A stretch of 64,000 bases of DNA from Clostridium chromiireducens (GCF_002029255.1 NZ_MZGT01000008.1:44495-108494); one strand, 5' to 3'; shown: positions 8,661-18,041, numbered from the stretch's first letter. The notes: generated by a model from the letters alone, not told the origin. A program made the numbers and translations.

Positions 8661-9536
8661 TTGAATAAAATCAGACTTTTTTATTATAGTAGGAGTAACG
8701 GAATCACCATAAAAGTTTACTGGCTCTCCTATTATTTCACATCCTAATTTTCTTAACATTTTTACTGTTATATCTCTAGCTTCACTATATATTTCTTCAG
8801 CTCCAATGTTAAATATATCATTTAACGAAAATACAGCTAACTTTTTACCTATGCCTATTCCACGTAATCTTTTATCAACAGCATACCTTCCCCAATGCCA
8901 CTCATTATTCTCAATCCATCCTGCTGTAACACCAACAATATCTTCACCAACTCTTGCACACCACCAAATTGGCTCTAGATTCTTCTCTAACGGAACTAAA
9001 TTTGCCGGAATGTTTTGTTCCTTAGTAAACACTCCTATTGCTAATTTAATAGCATCTTCCATATAGTTTAATGATACTCTCTCTATTTTTATCCTAGACT
9101 CATTTTTTATTAGGTTACTCTTTAAAGAAAGGATACGGAATTCATTAAATGATTTTACAATATTACTTACTGTTTCCTCATCCCCATACTCTAAAATCTC
9201 ATTAATGACTTTATTTACTTCACCATCTCCGTTAATTATGTTTTCCTTTCCTAATGGCAGAATATCAATGTCTTTCATTCTTTTGTCAGTTTTAGATTTT
9301 TCCACTTTTATAAACCCTTTGCTCTCTAAGTTACTAACAGTTCTACTTAAGGAAGCTTTATCAATTCCCAATTGAACTAACAACTCATTAAAAGGGGTAT
9401 TTCCATTTTGTTTAAGATAACTTAATATATGAGCTTGCGCTAAAGTCAATCCAGAATTTAAGCAATTATGACTTAGCAAACCTAATTCTCTTATAATCAA
9501 TCGCAGTTCTTTCCTAATTATTTCTTCTTTATTCAT
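8649..9536 (-). CDS. MarR-GNAT fusion: regulator plus N-acetyltransferase
   Basis: A 295-residue two-domain protein. The N-terminal half (about 1-120) is a MarR winged helix with the recognition segment LLVQLGIDKASLSRTVSNLESKG. The C-terminal half (about 150-290) is a GNAT acetyltransferase with the acetyl-CoA binding motif RLRGIGIGKKLA near residue 222. Such fusions are known in Firmicutes and proteobacteria, but targets are usually unknown. A GTG at 9545 lies inside the GAGGTG ribosome site, so the ATG at 9536 is the start. The stop codon falls inside the terminal repeat of hairpin copy B, so the last residues (AIT) are probably repeat-derived. Confidence 0.85.
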   Translation of the reverse strand: MNKEEIIRKELRLIIRELGLLSHNCLNSGLTLAQAHILSYLKQNGNTPFNELLVQLGIDKASLSRTVSNLESKGFIKVEKSKTDKRMKDIDILPLGKENIINGDGEVNKVINEILEYGDEETVSNIVKSFNEFRILSLKSNLIKNESRIKIERVSLNYMEDAIKLAIGVFTKEQNIPANLVPLEKNLEPIWWCARVGEDIVGVTAGWIENNEWHWGRYAVDKRLRGIGIGKKLAVFSLNDIFNIGAEEIYSEARDITVKMLRKLGCEIIGEPVNFYGDSVTPTIIKKSDFIQAIT

Positions 9537-9778
9537 ATATAACACCTCAACTTAATTGATAATATCAACTAAATTATACTATAGTTAAATAGATAGTGCA
9601 AACTACGATAATTAGCACATACTACAAGCTCTATCTAAGGATTTAACCGTTATAGAAAACTTATTAATGGATAGATATCAATAAACTTAACAAAAAATTA
9701 GCTGAAGGTGTAGTAAAACAACTTTAGCATGTAGTTACTCACCTTCCTATATTAGAGTTATTGATTTAAAATAACAAT

Positions 9779-10414
9779 CTAGTGATTGGCAAGATATGAT
9801 ACTAGTTCCTCTCTTGTGTATCTTTTAGGCTCCTTGAACTTATTTAGGACTAGCGCTTTGTAATAAGTTTCAGCTACCTTTTCAACATGTCTTGCTTTAG
9901 ATAACACATCTTCTATATCTCTACTTACTATAATAACTCCATTGCTTTCTAGTAAACAAGCATCACTTGTTTTTAATTTTTCTGTTAAATCCTTTGCAGC
10001 TTCAGAAGTTTTTGCATTATCATAATTAGCTACATAAATATATCCTCCATAATTTGCTGAATCATAAGTTACTGGTGGAATTACTTTATTTATCACTGCA
10101 AATGATGTTGTATAACTTGGGTGCACATGCATAATAGCTCTTAGATCTTTTCTCTCTTTATATATTTCAATATGCATTTGCAAATCACTGCTTGGTTCAA
10201 TTCCATCCATCACCTTAATTTTGTTTCCATCTAGATCTAAAATGCAAAGTTGTTCTTCTGCTAAATTCTCTATCTTTATCTTTGAAGGCGTTATAATTAC
10301 ATATCCTGAACTTTCATCTCTAATACTGAAACTTCCTGCATTTTCTGAACATAGGTTATACCTCTCTGAATCCTTTACCATCTTAAGAAGTTTTATTTTT
10401 AAATTTTCTAACAT
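9779..10414 (-). CDS. class II aldolase/adducin family protein
   Basis: A 211-residue protein of the fuculose-phosphate aldolase / ribulose-phosphate 4-epimerase family. Glu73 (GIEPSSDLQMH) matches the catalytic acid, and His96 and His98 (MHVHPS) match two zinc ligands. The third ligand, normally His in an NHG motif, is Asn158 here (LLESNGVI), so metal binding may be altered. The ATG at 10414 has GGGGG 8 nt upstream; a TTG frame start at 10444 overlapping the previous stop is less likely. It follows the CoA-transferase gene closely and is co-transcribed with it. The sugar phosphate or other substrate is not predictable. Confidence 0.82.
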   Translation of the reverse strand: MLENLKIKLLKMVKDSERYNLCSENAGSFSIRDESSGYVIITPSKIKIENLAEEQLCILDLDGNKIKVMDGIEPSSDLQMHIEIYKERKDLRAIMHVHPSYTTSFAVINKVIPPVTYDSANYGGYIYVANYDNAKTSEAAKDLTEKLKTSDACLLESNGVIIVSRDIEDVLSKARHVEKVAETYYKALVLNKFKEPKRYTREELVSYLANH

Positions 10415-10440
10415 ATTTCTTCCCCCTTCAAATATTTCTA

Positions 10441-11991
10441 TCAATCTTTTAGCCCCATTGTTTCATCAATAAATATTCTCTTATCCATAAGCTTAAGATC
10501 TTTATCTATTATTGGATTAAAGTCCATTAAATCTAATACATCTTTTTCAATATTGATTCCTGGTGCTATCTCAATTAGATGTAACCCATCATCTTTTAAT
10601 TCAAAAACAGCTCTTTCAGTTATATACATAACAGATTGTTTAACTTTCATAGCATACTCACCACTAAAAGTAATTTGCTCAACAGACTCTATAAATTTCT
10701 TGCTTACGCCTTCTTTTATAATTCTTAATTCTCCATTCTCTACTTTTACTTCTAGTCCTTTAGCTGTTAAAGTTCCGCAAAATACCACTTTTTTAGAATT
10801 TTGTGTTATATTAATAAATCCTCCACATCCCGCAACCCTTGTCCCAAACTTACTTACATTTATATTTCCACGCTTGTCCGCTTGAGCAAGTCCTAAGAAC
10901 GCTATATCTAAACCGCCTCCATCATAAAAATCAAATTGTGTTGGTTGGTCAAATATACATTCTGGATTTATTGACGATCCAAATTTCTTTCCTCCTTGTG
11001 GTATTCCCCCTATTGGTCCTGGTTCTACTGTTAAAGTAATAAAATCTCCTATCCCTTCTTCATTTGCTACATTTGACACCGCCTCCGGAACCCCTATTCC
11101 TATATTAACAATACTTCCTTCAACAAGTTCCATAGCCGCTCTTCTTCCAATTATCTTTCTTGCATCTAATTTCAATGGTGCAAAATCATCTACAGTTATT
11201 CTAATATCTCCAGATAATGATGGATCATAATCATATCCTAATACTTGAGCTTGATCCTCTTTGTCTTTTGCTTCAACTATATAATCAACATAAATTCTCG
11301 GTATCTTAATAGATCTTGAATCTAAAGTGCCTGCTTTAACAACTTTCTCAACTTGTACTATAACAATTCCGCCGCAATTTCTTACCGCTTGTGCTATACA
11401 TGTTGCTTCTGATAAAGTAGCTTCGTGCTCCATTGAGATATTTCCTTTCTCATCAGCATATGTCCCTCTTATAAAAGCCACATCTACGCTTGGACATTTA
11501 TATAATAAATTTTCTTTACCTAATATATCTACTACCTCAACTATATCTTCTTTGGTAATTGCATTGACTTTTCCACCTTCTACTCTAGGATCTACAAAAG
11601 TATTTAATCCTACTTTACTAATAGTCGCTACCTTTTTACTTGCTATATCTCTGAATATATTACACATGATTCCTTGTGGTAAATTATATGCGCATATTTT
11701 ATTATTCCTAATTAATTCTCCTAGCTTTGGTGCTAAGTTAAAATGTCCTCCTATAACTTTTTGCACTAAACCTTCATGAGCCAAATGGCTTAAACCTTTA
11801 CTATCCCCATCTCCTGACGCCGCTGCAAACATTAACGTTAGATTTTGTGGGCTTCTTTCCTCTAAAAATCTTTTTTCTAAACTCTTCATAAGTGCCTCAG
11901 GAACTCCTAATGATGCAAAACCTGATGTAGCTAATACATCATTATCTTTTAATAAACTTGCAGCTTCTGTAGAACTGATTATTTTCACCAT
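10441..11991 (-). CDS. acyl CoA-transferase (propionate/acetate CoA-transferase type)
   Basis: A 516-residue family I CoA-transferase in which the alpha and beta halves are fused, as in Pct and YdiF. It moves CoA between short-chain acyl-CoA and acids such as acetate. The N-terminal half begins SSTEAASLLKDNDVLATSGF; the C-terminal half has GRRAAMELVEGSIVNIGIGVPE and the catalytic Glu in TVEPGPIGG (about residue 320), which forms the glutamyl-CoA intermediate. GGAG lies 9 nt before the ATG at 11991; the frame also opens at a TTG (12006). It is first of a two-gene operon with an aldolase-like protein and has a Fur-like box about 135 nt upstream. Confidence 0.9.
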   Translation of the reverse strand: MVKIISSTEAASLLKDNDVLATSGFASLGVPEALMKSLEKRFLEERSPQNLTLMFAAASGDGDSKGLSHLAHEGLVQKVIGGHFNLAPKLGELIRNNKICAYNLPQGIMCNIFRDIASKKVATISKVGLNTFVDPRVEGGKVNAITKEDIVEVVDILGKENLLYKCPSVDVAFIRGTYADEKGNISMEHEATLSEATCIAQAVRNCGGIVIVQVEKVVKAGTLDSRSIKIPRIYVDYIVEAKDKEDQAQVLGYDYDPSLSGDIRITVDDFAPLKLDARKIIGRRAAMELVEGSIVNIGIGVPEAVSNVANEEGIGDFITLTVEPGPIGGIPQGGKKFGSSINPECIFDQPTQFDFYDGGGLDIAFLGLAQADKRGNINVSKFGTRVAGCGGFINITQNSKKVVFCGTLTAKGLEVKVENGELRIIKEGVSKKFIESVEQITFSGEYAMKVKQSVMYITERAVFELKDDGLHLIEIAPGINIEKDVLDLMDFNPIIDKDLKLMDKRIFIDETMGLKD

Positions 11992-12125
11992 GAATACCAA
12001 CTCCAAACTCTTTATGAAATATAGTTATTTTTTTATCAATCTCAACCAATATCATTTTAATTCTTTGTTTAATTTTTGTCAATAAGTTTTCTGACAATTC
12101 TGAATATTTTTATTTATTTTACCAA

Positions 12126-12144
12126 GATAATGATAATCATAAAT
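12126..12144 (-). promoter_or_regulatory. Fur-like box upstream of CoA-transferase
   Basis: GATAATGATAATCATAAAT on the plus strand matches the classical 19-bp Fur box GATAATGATAATCATTATC at 16 of 19 positions. It lies about 135 nt before the CoA-transferase start, in a 540-base stretch with no gene. Iron (or PerR-type) control of the operon is an inference. Confidence 0.45.
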
Positions 12145-12385
12145 TTATTATCCTATTACTCATGTAAAACTACTGCATTTTAATATACTTTTTTTAATAT
12201 TCCTAATCATTTTCAAATTTCATCATTAAAGTATATTATATTTTATGAAATATGATTCCTATTTGTTATTCCTAATTGTTACTTTTTTAACTAATATCTT
12301 AATATCATTCGTTAGATAAATTTCACATCAATTCTCACTCTACAATGATTCGAATCTCTCTTTCAACAACTTCTATAAAAAACAA

Positions 12386-12437
12386 AAAATAAACCGTCAC
12401 CAAATAACTAAATAATCATTTTGTGACAGTTCATTTT
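12386..12437 (-). terminator. intrinsic terminator of pentapeptide-repeat gene
   Basis: Stem of AACTGTCACAAAAT-like and ATTTGGTGACGGTT-like arms (minus strand), followed by TTTATTTTTTG. It lies about 95 nt past the stop of the gene at 12530. The remaining bases of the 11992-12529 gap show only AT-rich sequence apart from the Fur-like box. Confidence 0.65.
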
Positions 12438-12529
12438 AGGCACATGAAAGAAAATAACAAGGCCAACTGATGTTCATCAATATCCTACAAATTAAATTTT
12501 GAATTGTAAACAGTAAATATAGTTAATTA

Positions 12530-13393
12530 TTATTTATCCCAATACATTGGATGTATTAATGATGAAGGTAATTTGGTACTAGCGTCTCCCTTAGCTGTAT
12601 TAATCTGAGCTTGAGTAACAAATATGCACCCTGCTAAATTAGCCCCTCTTAAATTAGCATCTCGTAAATCTGCTCCAATAAGATCTGCCCCGCTTAAATC
12701 AGTTCCACTTAGGTTTGCTGCTATGAGAAATGCACCTCTTAAATCCGCTCCTCTAAGATTAGTTTTTCTAAGATCTACACCAAACAAATTTAATCTTCCT
12801 GCTATTGTTTTTTTACGTTTTAAAGTATTCTTTTGACCACTAATCATCTTAGAACGTACCATTTCACTAATCTCCTGAAGCATTGAATTTACAACATTTC
12901 TATGTGCTTCTATATCTATATTCATTAGCGAAGCAGCATCAAGAAAAGTAAGCTTTTCGGTCTCACTTATCAATTTACGAATTTCTTCATGAATTAAACT
13001 ATTTGTTTGTACAGAAAAAGCTTCTGTTAAATACCATAACATCTCATGAAGCTGTCGCATGACTAAAAATACTTCACACATTTGCTTTTCTACTTCACTA
13101 TTTTGATTCCAGTCACGTCCTCGGTATGTAACTTGCGCAACCTTTTGCCCTGCACCGAAACAATCATAAGCTGTACATCCTTTAAGTCCCTTTTGACTAA
13201 GTTTCTTATGTATAAAGCAACGAAAATTTTTTTGCAAATTTATGCATGGCCTCCCTGCCACTTTATCTGTTGGAAATCCCTCAGCAGCAGAGAAATACAA
13301 AGCAATACAGCATAACCCAAAACATTTTTCACAATCTATTTTCAAATTTTTATATAATTCATCATCTCGTTCAATTCTATTTTCACATTTCAT
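12530..13393 (-). CDS. pentapeptide-repeat protein with Cys-rich N-terminus
   Basis: A 287-residue cytoplasmic protein. The N-terminal part has a Cys cluster (CEKCFGLCC near residue 22, then further Cys around 50-80) that could bind metal. From about residue 200 to 270 it runs in A(D/N)LRGA-type pentapeptide repeats, which fold as a right-handed quadrilateral helix. Quinolone-resistance proteins (MfpA, Qnr) have such helices over their whole length; here only about 14 repeats follow a different head domain, so DNA mimicry should not be assumed. The ATG at 13393 has GAGGTG at 7 nt; the one at 13399 is too close. Function unknown. Confidence 0.85.
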   Translation of the reverse strand: MKCENRIERDDELYKNLKIDCEKCFGLCCIALYFSAAEGFPTDKVAGRPCINLQKNFRCFIHKKLSQKGLKGCTAYDCFGAGQKVAQVTYRGRDWNQNSEVEKQMCEVFLVMRQLHEMLWYLTEAFSVQTNSLIHEEIRKLISETEKLTFLDAASLMNIDIEAHRNVVNSMLQEISEMVRSKMISGQKNTLKRKKTIAGRLNLFGVDLRKTNLRGADLRGAFLIAANLSGTDLSGADLIGADLRDANLRGANLAGCIFVTQAQINTAKGDASTKLPSSLIHPMYWDK

Positions 13394-13602
13394 CTTCATT
13401 CACCTCATGTTTTAAAGCCTAAACCACTTCAACTTTTAAATTATACCATATATTCCATATTATAAGTTAATTCCTTATCAAAACAGACTTAGTGCACGAT
13501 TTATCTAGAAATTTGTATAGCATTAAAAATCTTTGTTTATCTTGTATCCTTTTGGGCACACTTAACTTAGTTTACATTTTAAATACATCTTTCGTGAATC
13601 CC

Positions 13603-13662
13603 TTCAATTTGCGCATTTACGCTAATTGAATCTTGACATTGATTTGAGGTAAAGTTTATTGT
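13603..13662 (+). promoter_or_regulatory. aguAB promoter with upstream inverted repeat
   Basis: TTGACA at 13633-13638, an 18-nt spacer and TATTGT at 13657-13662 form a good sigma-A promoter. Directly upstream, TTCAATTTGCG (13603-13613) and CGCTAATTGAA (13620-13630) form an 11-bp inverted repeat with one mismatch. It may be an operator for the agmatine operon. The rest of 13394-13602 shows nothing I can name. Confidence 0.55.
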
Positions 13663-13728
13663 ATCATAGATACTATATTAAAATATAAAAAATAATGTAA
13701 AATATTATCATAAAGAAGAGGTATTTGT

Positions 13729-14772
13729 ATGCATCCAACAGATTTTAATTATAAAATGCCTGCTGAATGGACTGCTCATGAGCGTACATTCATATCATGG
13801 CCAGTAAAAGATTCTATGTGTCATCCAGATAATCACCAAAGTGTTTGTGCTGGATATCAAGAATTTATCAAAGCAATTGCTGAATTTGAACCAGTTTCAG
13901 TAATTGTTAATCCAAATGAGCTAGAAAATGTTAAAGAGCTTTTTAATGAATCTAATATAGAATTGCTTCCAATTGAACATAACGATGCATGGCTTAGAGA
14001 TAATGGACCAACATTTATTATTGATGATGAAGGTAATAGAGCCGGAGTAAATTGGAGATTTAATGCTTGGGGCGGAAAATATGCTCCATGGGATTTAGAT
14101 GATAAGGTAGCACCACAAATTTTAGAACATTATAATATTAAGAAATTTGATGCACCTCTAGTTATGGAAGGAGGTTCCCTTCATACAGATGGAGAAGGAA
14201 CATTACTTACTACAGAGGAATGTCTTTTAAATCCTAATAGAAATCCAGATCTTACTAGAGAACAGATTGAAACTTACTTAAAACAATACTTAAATATAGA
14301 AAAAGTAATTTGGCTAAAAAATGGTCTAGATGGTGATGAAACAGACGGTCATGTTGATAATATAGCGTGTTTTGCTGCGCCTGGCAAAATAATTATTCAG
14401 ACATGCGATGATCCGAATGATGCTAACTACAAAATCACATTGGAAAATCTTGAAATCCTAAAAAATTCAACAGATGCCAAAGGAAGAAAATTAGAAATCA
14501 TCCCAATTAATCAACCTCCTAGAGCTGAATATAAAGGCGAAAGATTAACATTAAGCTACTTAAATTTTTATTTTGTAAATGATGGTATTATTTTACCTAC
14601 TTTTGGCGGTAATGCGGCAGAAGCAGATAAAATGGCCGAAAAAGTATTAAGTCTGACTTTCCCTGATAGAAAAGTTAGAACTGTAAATGGAATGGCTGTT
14701 ATTAAAGAGGGTGGTAACGTACATTGCACAACTCAGCAAATGCCATATCCAAGAAATCTAAAAGCACTATAA
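13729..14772 (+). CDS. aguA: agmatine deiminase
   Basis: A 347-residue enzyme of the guanidino-modifying (peptidylarginine-deiminase-like) superfamily that hydrolyses agmatine to N-carbamoylputrescine and ammonia. The substrate-binding segment NDAWLRDNGP, the MEGGSLHTDGEGTLLTTEECLLN block and the catalytic Cys333 in GGNVHCTTQQMPYP are all present. Length is normal. GAGG precedes the ATG by 7 nt. The amidohydrolase for the next step follows after 22 nt, so the pair forms a complete agmatine-to-putrescine pathway. A sigma-A promoter lies about 70 nt upstream. Confidence 0.95.
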   Translation: MHPTDFNYKMPAEWTAHERTFISWPVKDSMCHPDNHQSVCAGYQEFIKAIAEFEPVSVIVNPNELENVKELFNESNIELLPIEHNDAWLRDNGPTFIIDDEGNRAGVNWRFNAWGGKYAPWDLDDKVAPQILEHYNIKKFDAPLVMEGGSLHTDGEGTLLTTEECLLNPNRNPDLTREQIETYLKQYLNIEKVIWLKNGLDGDETDGHVDNIACFAAPGKIIIQTCDDPNDANYKITLENLEILKNSTDAKGRKLEIIPINQPPRAEYKGERLTLSYLNFYFVNDGIILPTFGGNAAEADKMAEKVLSLTFPDRKVRTVNGMAVIKEGGNVHCTTQQMPYPRNLKAL

Positions 14773-14794
14773 GAAATAAGATGAGGTGATAATC

Positions 14795-15673
14795 ATGAGA
14801 AAAGTTAAAGTTGCAGCTACACAAATGAGCTGTTCATGTAATATTGACGAAAATATTTCTAAAGCAGAAAAATTCGTAAGAGAAGCAGCTGAAAAAGGTG
14901 CTCAAATTATTCTACTTCAAGAATTATTTGAAACTCCATATTTTTGTCAAAAAGAGAAGTCTGATTACTATGTATATGCTACCGAAGTTGCGCAAAATAA
15001 AGCAATTAATCACTTTAAAGAAATCGCTAAGGAACTTAAAGTAGTTCTTCCAATTAGTTTCTACGAAAAGAAAAACTATGCAAGATATAATGCTATAGCA
15101 ATAATCGATGCTAATGGTGAAATTCTTGGAACATATAGAAAAAGCCACATTCCTGATGGACCTGGTTATGAAGAAAAGTTCTACTTTAATCCTGGAGATA
15201 CAGGCTTTAAGGTATGGAATACACGTTATGGCAAAATTGGCGTAGGTATCTGTTGGGATCAGTGGTACCCAGAAGCTGCTAGATGTATGACTTTAATGGG
15301 AGCTGAAATGATCTTCTACCCTACTGCTATTGGTTCTGAACCACAAGACGGATCAATTGATTCAAAAGATCACTGGCAGGCTTGTATGTTAGGTCATGCT
15401 GCTTCTAATTTAATTCCTGTAATAGCATCAAACCGTGTTGGTATTGAAGAAGATGAAGACTCTAAAATCACATTCTACGGTTCTTCTTTTATAGCTGGAC
15501 CACAAGGAAATAAAATTGTTGAAGCTAACCGTACAGAAGAAACTGTATTGGTTGCAGAATTTGACTTAGATCAATTAGAAACACAACGTATTGAATGGGG
15601 AATCTTTAGAGATCGTCGTCCAGATCTCTATAAAATAATAACATCTTATGATGGAGATTTAATTATTAAATAG
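14795..15673 (+). CDS. aguB: N-carbamoylputrescine amidohydrolase
   Basis: A 292-residue nitrilase-superfamily enzyme that converts N-carbamoylputrescine to putrescine, CO2 and ammonia. The Glu-Lys-Cys triad is visible as Glu43 (LLQELFETPYF), Lys117 (YRKSHIPDGPGYEEKFYF) and Cys153 (GVGICWDQWYPEAAR). The ATG at 14795 has GAGGTG 6 nt upstream; the frame also opens at a GTG inside that ribosome site (14786). Second gene of the aguAB operon, closed by a strong terminator. Confidence 0.95.
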   Translation: MRKVKVAATQMSCSCNIDENISKAEKFVREAAEKGAQIILLQELFETPYFCQKEKSDYYVYATEVAQNKAINHFKEIAKELKVVLPISFYEKKNYARYNAIAIIDANGEILGTYRKSHIPDGPGYEEKFYFNPGDTGFKVWNTRYGKIGVGICWDQWYPEAARCMTLMGAEMIFYPTAIGSEPQDGSIDSKDHWQACMLGHAASNLIPVIASNRVGIEEDEDSKITFYGSSFIAGPQGNKIVEANRTEETVLVAEFDLDQLETQRIEWGIFRDRRPDLYKIITSYDGDLIIK

Positions 15674-15694
15674 ATAAATAAATAAGAATTATTT

Positions 15695-15735
15695 AAGAGC
15701 AAAATAATTAATTTTATATTTTGCTCTTATTAATT
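15695..15735 (+). terminator. intrinsic terminator of aguAB
   Basis: Perfect 12-bp stem AAGAGCAAAATA / TATTTTGCTCTT (15695-15706, 15717-15728) with an A/T-rich tail. It could also act on the convergent MarR gene. Confidence 0.75.
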
Positions 15736-15818
15736 TATAAATAATTAATATATTCTATATTTTGACAAAAAACCATCTATCTCCAGTTAAGTTCATTAGA
15801 TTCCACAATCAAACAAAA

Positions 15819-16259
15819 TTATTTTGAATGACTAGATATCCAATCTTTCATCAAGTAATTCTTAAACATTTCTACAGTTTCATTACCTATGTTTTCAGAA
15901 ATCTCTTCCTCTATCCGCCTTTTTATCTTTAGCATTTCTGTGGAATATTCCTCGCCTTTTTTAGTTAAGACTATCAACTTATCACGCTTATTTCCCTCAA
16001 TAGGAATCATCTTAATATAATTTTGTTCGATTAATTTCTTAGCGCTTTTATGAGCTGACTGTCTTGTTATATTCATTTTCCTCGCCACCTCAGCAACTGT
16101 CATACCTTTTATTTCTAACATTCCAAGCATATGAGATTCTGTGTCAGATACCTCATTTCCATTCTTCTTTAACCAAGCTTTCATAACTTCTTTTCTTAGT
16201 TTTCTATGTTTTAAGCTCAATAAATCTATTATATTTAATCCTTTTAGATATTCATCCAT
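15819..16259 (-). CDS. MarR family transcriptional regulator
   Basis: A 146-residue winged-helix regulator. The DNA-recognition part reads MTVAEVARKMNITRQSAHKSAKKL (about 54-77), followed by the wing with KRDKLIVLTKKGEEY. AAAGGAG precedes the ATG. It is divergent from the DUF2798 membrane protein gene, and the 259-bp space between them contains repeated sites, so it probably controls that gene and itself. Confidence 0.85.
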   Translation of the reverse strand: MDEYLKGLNIIDLLSLKHRKLRKEVMKAWLKKNGNEVSDTESHMLGMLEIKGMTVAEVARKMNITRQSAHKSAKKLIEQNYIKMIPIEGNKRDKLIVLTKKGEEYSTEMLKIKRRIEEEISENIGNETVEMFKNYLMKDWISSHSK

Positions 16260-16432
16260 TATTGAATCTCCTTTTAGTTTCTCATAATTTATGCTGAATA
16301 TTAACTACTATAATTAATATACTACACTGTTTTTTATATTACCATAAAATCTATATATCCATTATATTTCTATAAAATAACATATTATAAGTAGTATCAA
16401 TTGTAAATACCATGTAAAATGTATATTAAAAT

Positions 16433-16496
16433 TGTAACCCAAGTTGACTTTTTACATTTCTAAGTGTTATACTTATTGTAATCTTGGTTGACAATT
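16433..16496 (+). promoter_or_regulatory. promoter and repeated MarR-type sites before DUF2798 gene
   Basis: TTGACT (16444-16449), an 18-nt spacer and TATACT (16468-16473) form a likely promoter. It is bracketed by two similar sites, GTAACCCAAGTTGAC and GTAATCTTGGTTGAC, one overlapping the -35 and one just past the -10, which is a good arrangement for repression by the divergent MarR protein. Confidence 0.5.
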
Positions 16497-16518
16497 AAAT
16501 TATAAAAGGAGATTTAAA

Positions 16519-16974
16519 ATGGGAAAAAATAAAAAAGAAAACTTTATATTTACACTTATTTGTTGTGCTTTAATGGTTTTAGGAATGACTATATACAATG
16601 TTATTCTTAGAAATGGATTAAGTAGTTCTTTATTAAAAGATGTTGTATTTGGGTTCTTACCAATTTTCTGTATTGCTTTAATTTTAGACTGGTTTCTTGT
16701 TGCGAAAATCGCAAAATCATTTGTAGCTAAACTAATAAATCATGATTCTCTACTTATTAAGAAGATTTTATTTACTTCATTTTTTATGGTATGCGGTATG
16801 TGCTTCTCATTATCGCTAATTACCTTAATAATTCATCAAGGAATATCTTCAGATCTTCCAATGAACTTTGCTACTACATTACTTAGAAATTTTATATTCG
16901 CTCTACCACTTCAATTAATCATTGTTGGACCTATTGCAAGAACTATCTTCTTTAAGATTTATCCTGTAGTTTGA
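16519..16974 (+). CDS. DUF2798-type integral membrane protein
   Basis: A 151-residue protein with four predicted membrane helices in two similar halves (about 10-28, 40-62, 80-108, 122-145). The second half ends FALPLQLIIVGPIARTIFF, matching the repeated DUF2798 module. AAAGGAG lies 7 nt before the ATG. It is divergent from a MarR regulator and probably under its control. The function of the family is not established. Confidence 0.75.
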   Translation: MGKNKKENFIFTLICCALMVLGMTIYNVILRNGLSSSLLKDVVFGFLPIFCIALILDWFLVAKIAKSFVAKLINHDSLLIKKILFTSFFMVCGMCFSLSLITLIIHQGISSDLPMNFATTLLRNFIFALPLQLIIVGPIARTIFFKIYPVV

Positions 16975-17192
16975 TATTTATTTGAACTTACTTAACCATT
17001 TTCCATTATCATTGTTAGTTTTATTTTTTCTTTAAATAACTTACTTAATATTTTAACCAACAAAAGAAATTTTTATAGTTAGAATTTAAGCTTTAGTACT
17101 CCCTTGTTTGAATAATGTTATCTATAGAAAATATTGTTGCATCATGTTATATTATTAATAAAGGATTATTATAGGGTATTAGGAGGAATTAC

Positions 17193-18029
17193 ATGATGGA
17201 AAAAATTTTAGAATCACTAATTAACGTTGCACCAATTATAAGTGAAATGTTTGGAGGAAATGCAGCTGTTGCCATTTGTGACAAAACTGGTTGTATATTT
17301 TCTTTGGATGGAAAAAATGTTAAAGCACCTATACATGTTGGACAAGAAGCTGATATAGAATTAGCAAAAAAAACAGGTATTATAGATATGGTTTATAGAC
17401 AAAAGAAAACTCTAACTACATTGTATAATAAAAAAGATCATGGTGTAGACTCAAAAGCAACTTTAATTCCTGCAATTGCTGATAACGGTGAAGTCGTAGG
17501 TTTTGTAAGTTTATCTACAAACATAGAGGATTTTACTAAGATAAAGACTTCTACAGAAGAATTAAAGAGTTCACTTCAAGAAACAAACTTGACGGTATCT
17601 GAAATTACAAACAGTGCTGTACAATTATCAGAGAAGCTAAACCACATGGTTGAAAATACTAAAGACACTGAAAAATTAATAGCTGAAAGCAGCGAGGCTG
17701 TAACACTAATTGAAAGCATCTCAAAACAATCTAACCTTTTAGGCCTTAATGCCGCAATTGAATCTTCGAGAGCTGGAGAATATGGAAAAGGTTTTTCAGT
17801 AGTTGCTGGAGAAATGAGAAAGCTAGCTTTAAATAGCGGTGAATCTTCTAAGAAAATTTCCGCTGCACTTGCTGAGATGAGCAATAGTATTAAGACAATA
17901 ATTGAAACAATAAATGAACTAGGACAAATAGCCACTAATCAAGCTGCTTCTTTAGAAGAAGTATCTGCAACAGTTGAACAAATAACTTTAAATTCTCAAG
18001 TATTAGTTGATAATATGAACATAAATTAA
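17193..18029 (+). CDS. soluble methyl-accepting protein, short form
   Basis: A 278-residue chemoreceptor-like protein with no membrane helix or HAMP domain. Residues about 20-115 form a small sensor domain (AVAICDKTGCIFSLDGK... IADNGEVVGFVSLS). Residues about 125-278 are a short signalling coiled coil with the hairpin tip SKQSNLLGLNAAIESSRAGE near residue 176. The tip suggests it joins CheA/CheW arrays or a cytoplasmic cluster. The N-terminal half resembles intracellular sensor folds; the ligand is unknown. GGAGG precedes the first of two adjacent ATGs, and a strong terminator follows. Confidence 0.85.
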   Translation: MMEKILESLINVAPIISEMFGGNAAVAICDKTGCIFSLDGKNVKAPIHVGQEADIELAKKTGIIDMVYRQKKTLTTLYNKKDHGVDSKATLIPAIADNGEVVGFVSLSTNIEDFTKIKTSTEELKSSLQETNLTVSEITNSAVQLSEKLNHMVENTKDTEKLIAESSEAVTLIESISKQSNLLGLNAAIESSRAGEYGKGFSVVAGEMRKLALNSGESSKKISAALAEMSNSIKTIIETINELGQIATNQAASLEEVSATVEQITLNSQVLVDNMNIN

Positions 18030-18041
18030 CATTATGATAAA

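Noticed and set aside
12200..12380. Possible small gene in the 540-base gap
   Set aside because: No frame with a start and ribosome site on either strand; only a Fur-like box and a terminator are supported.
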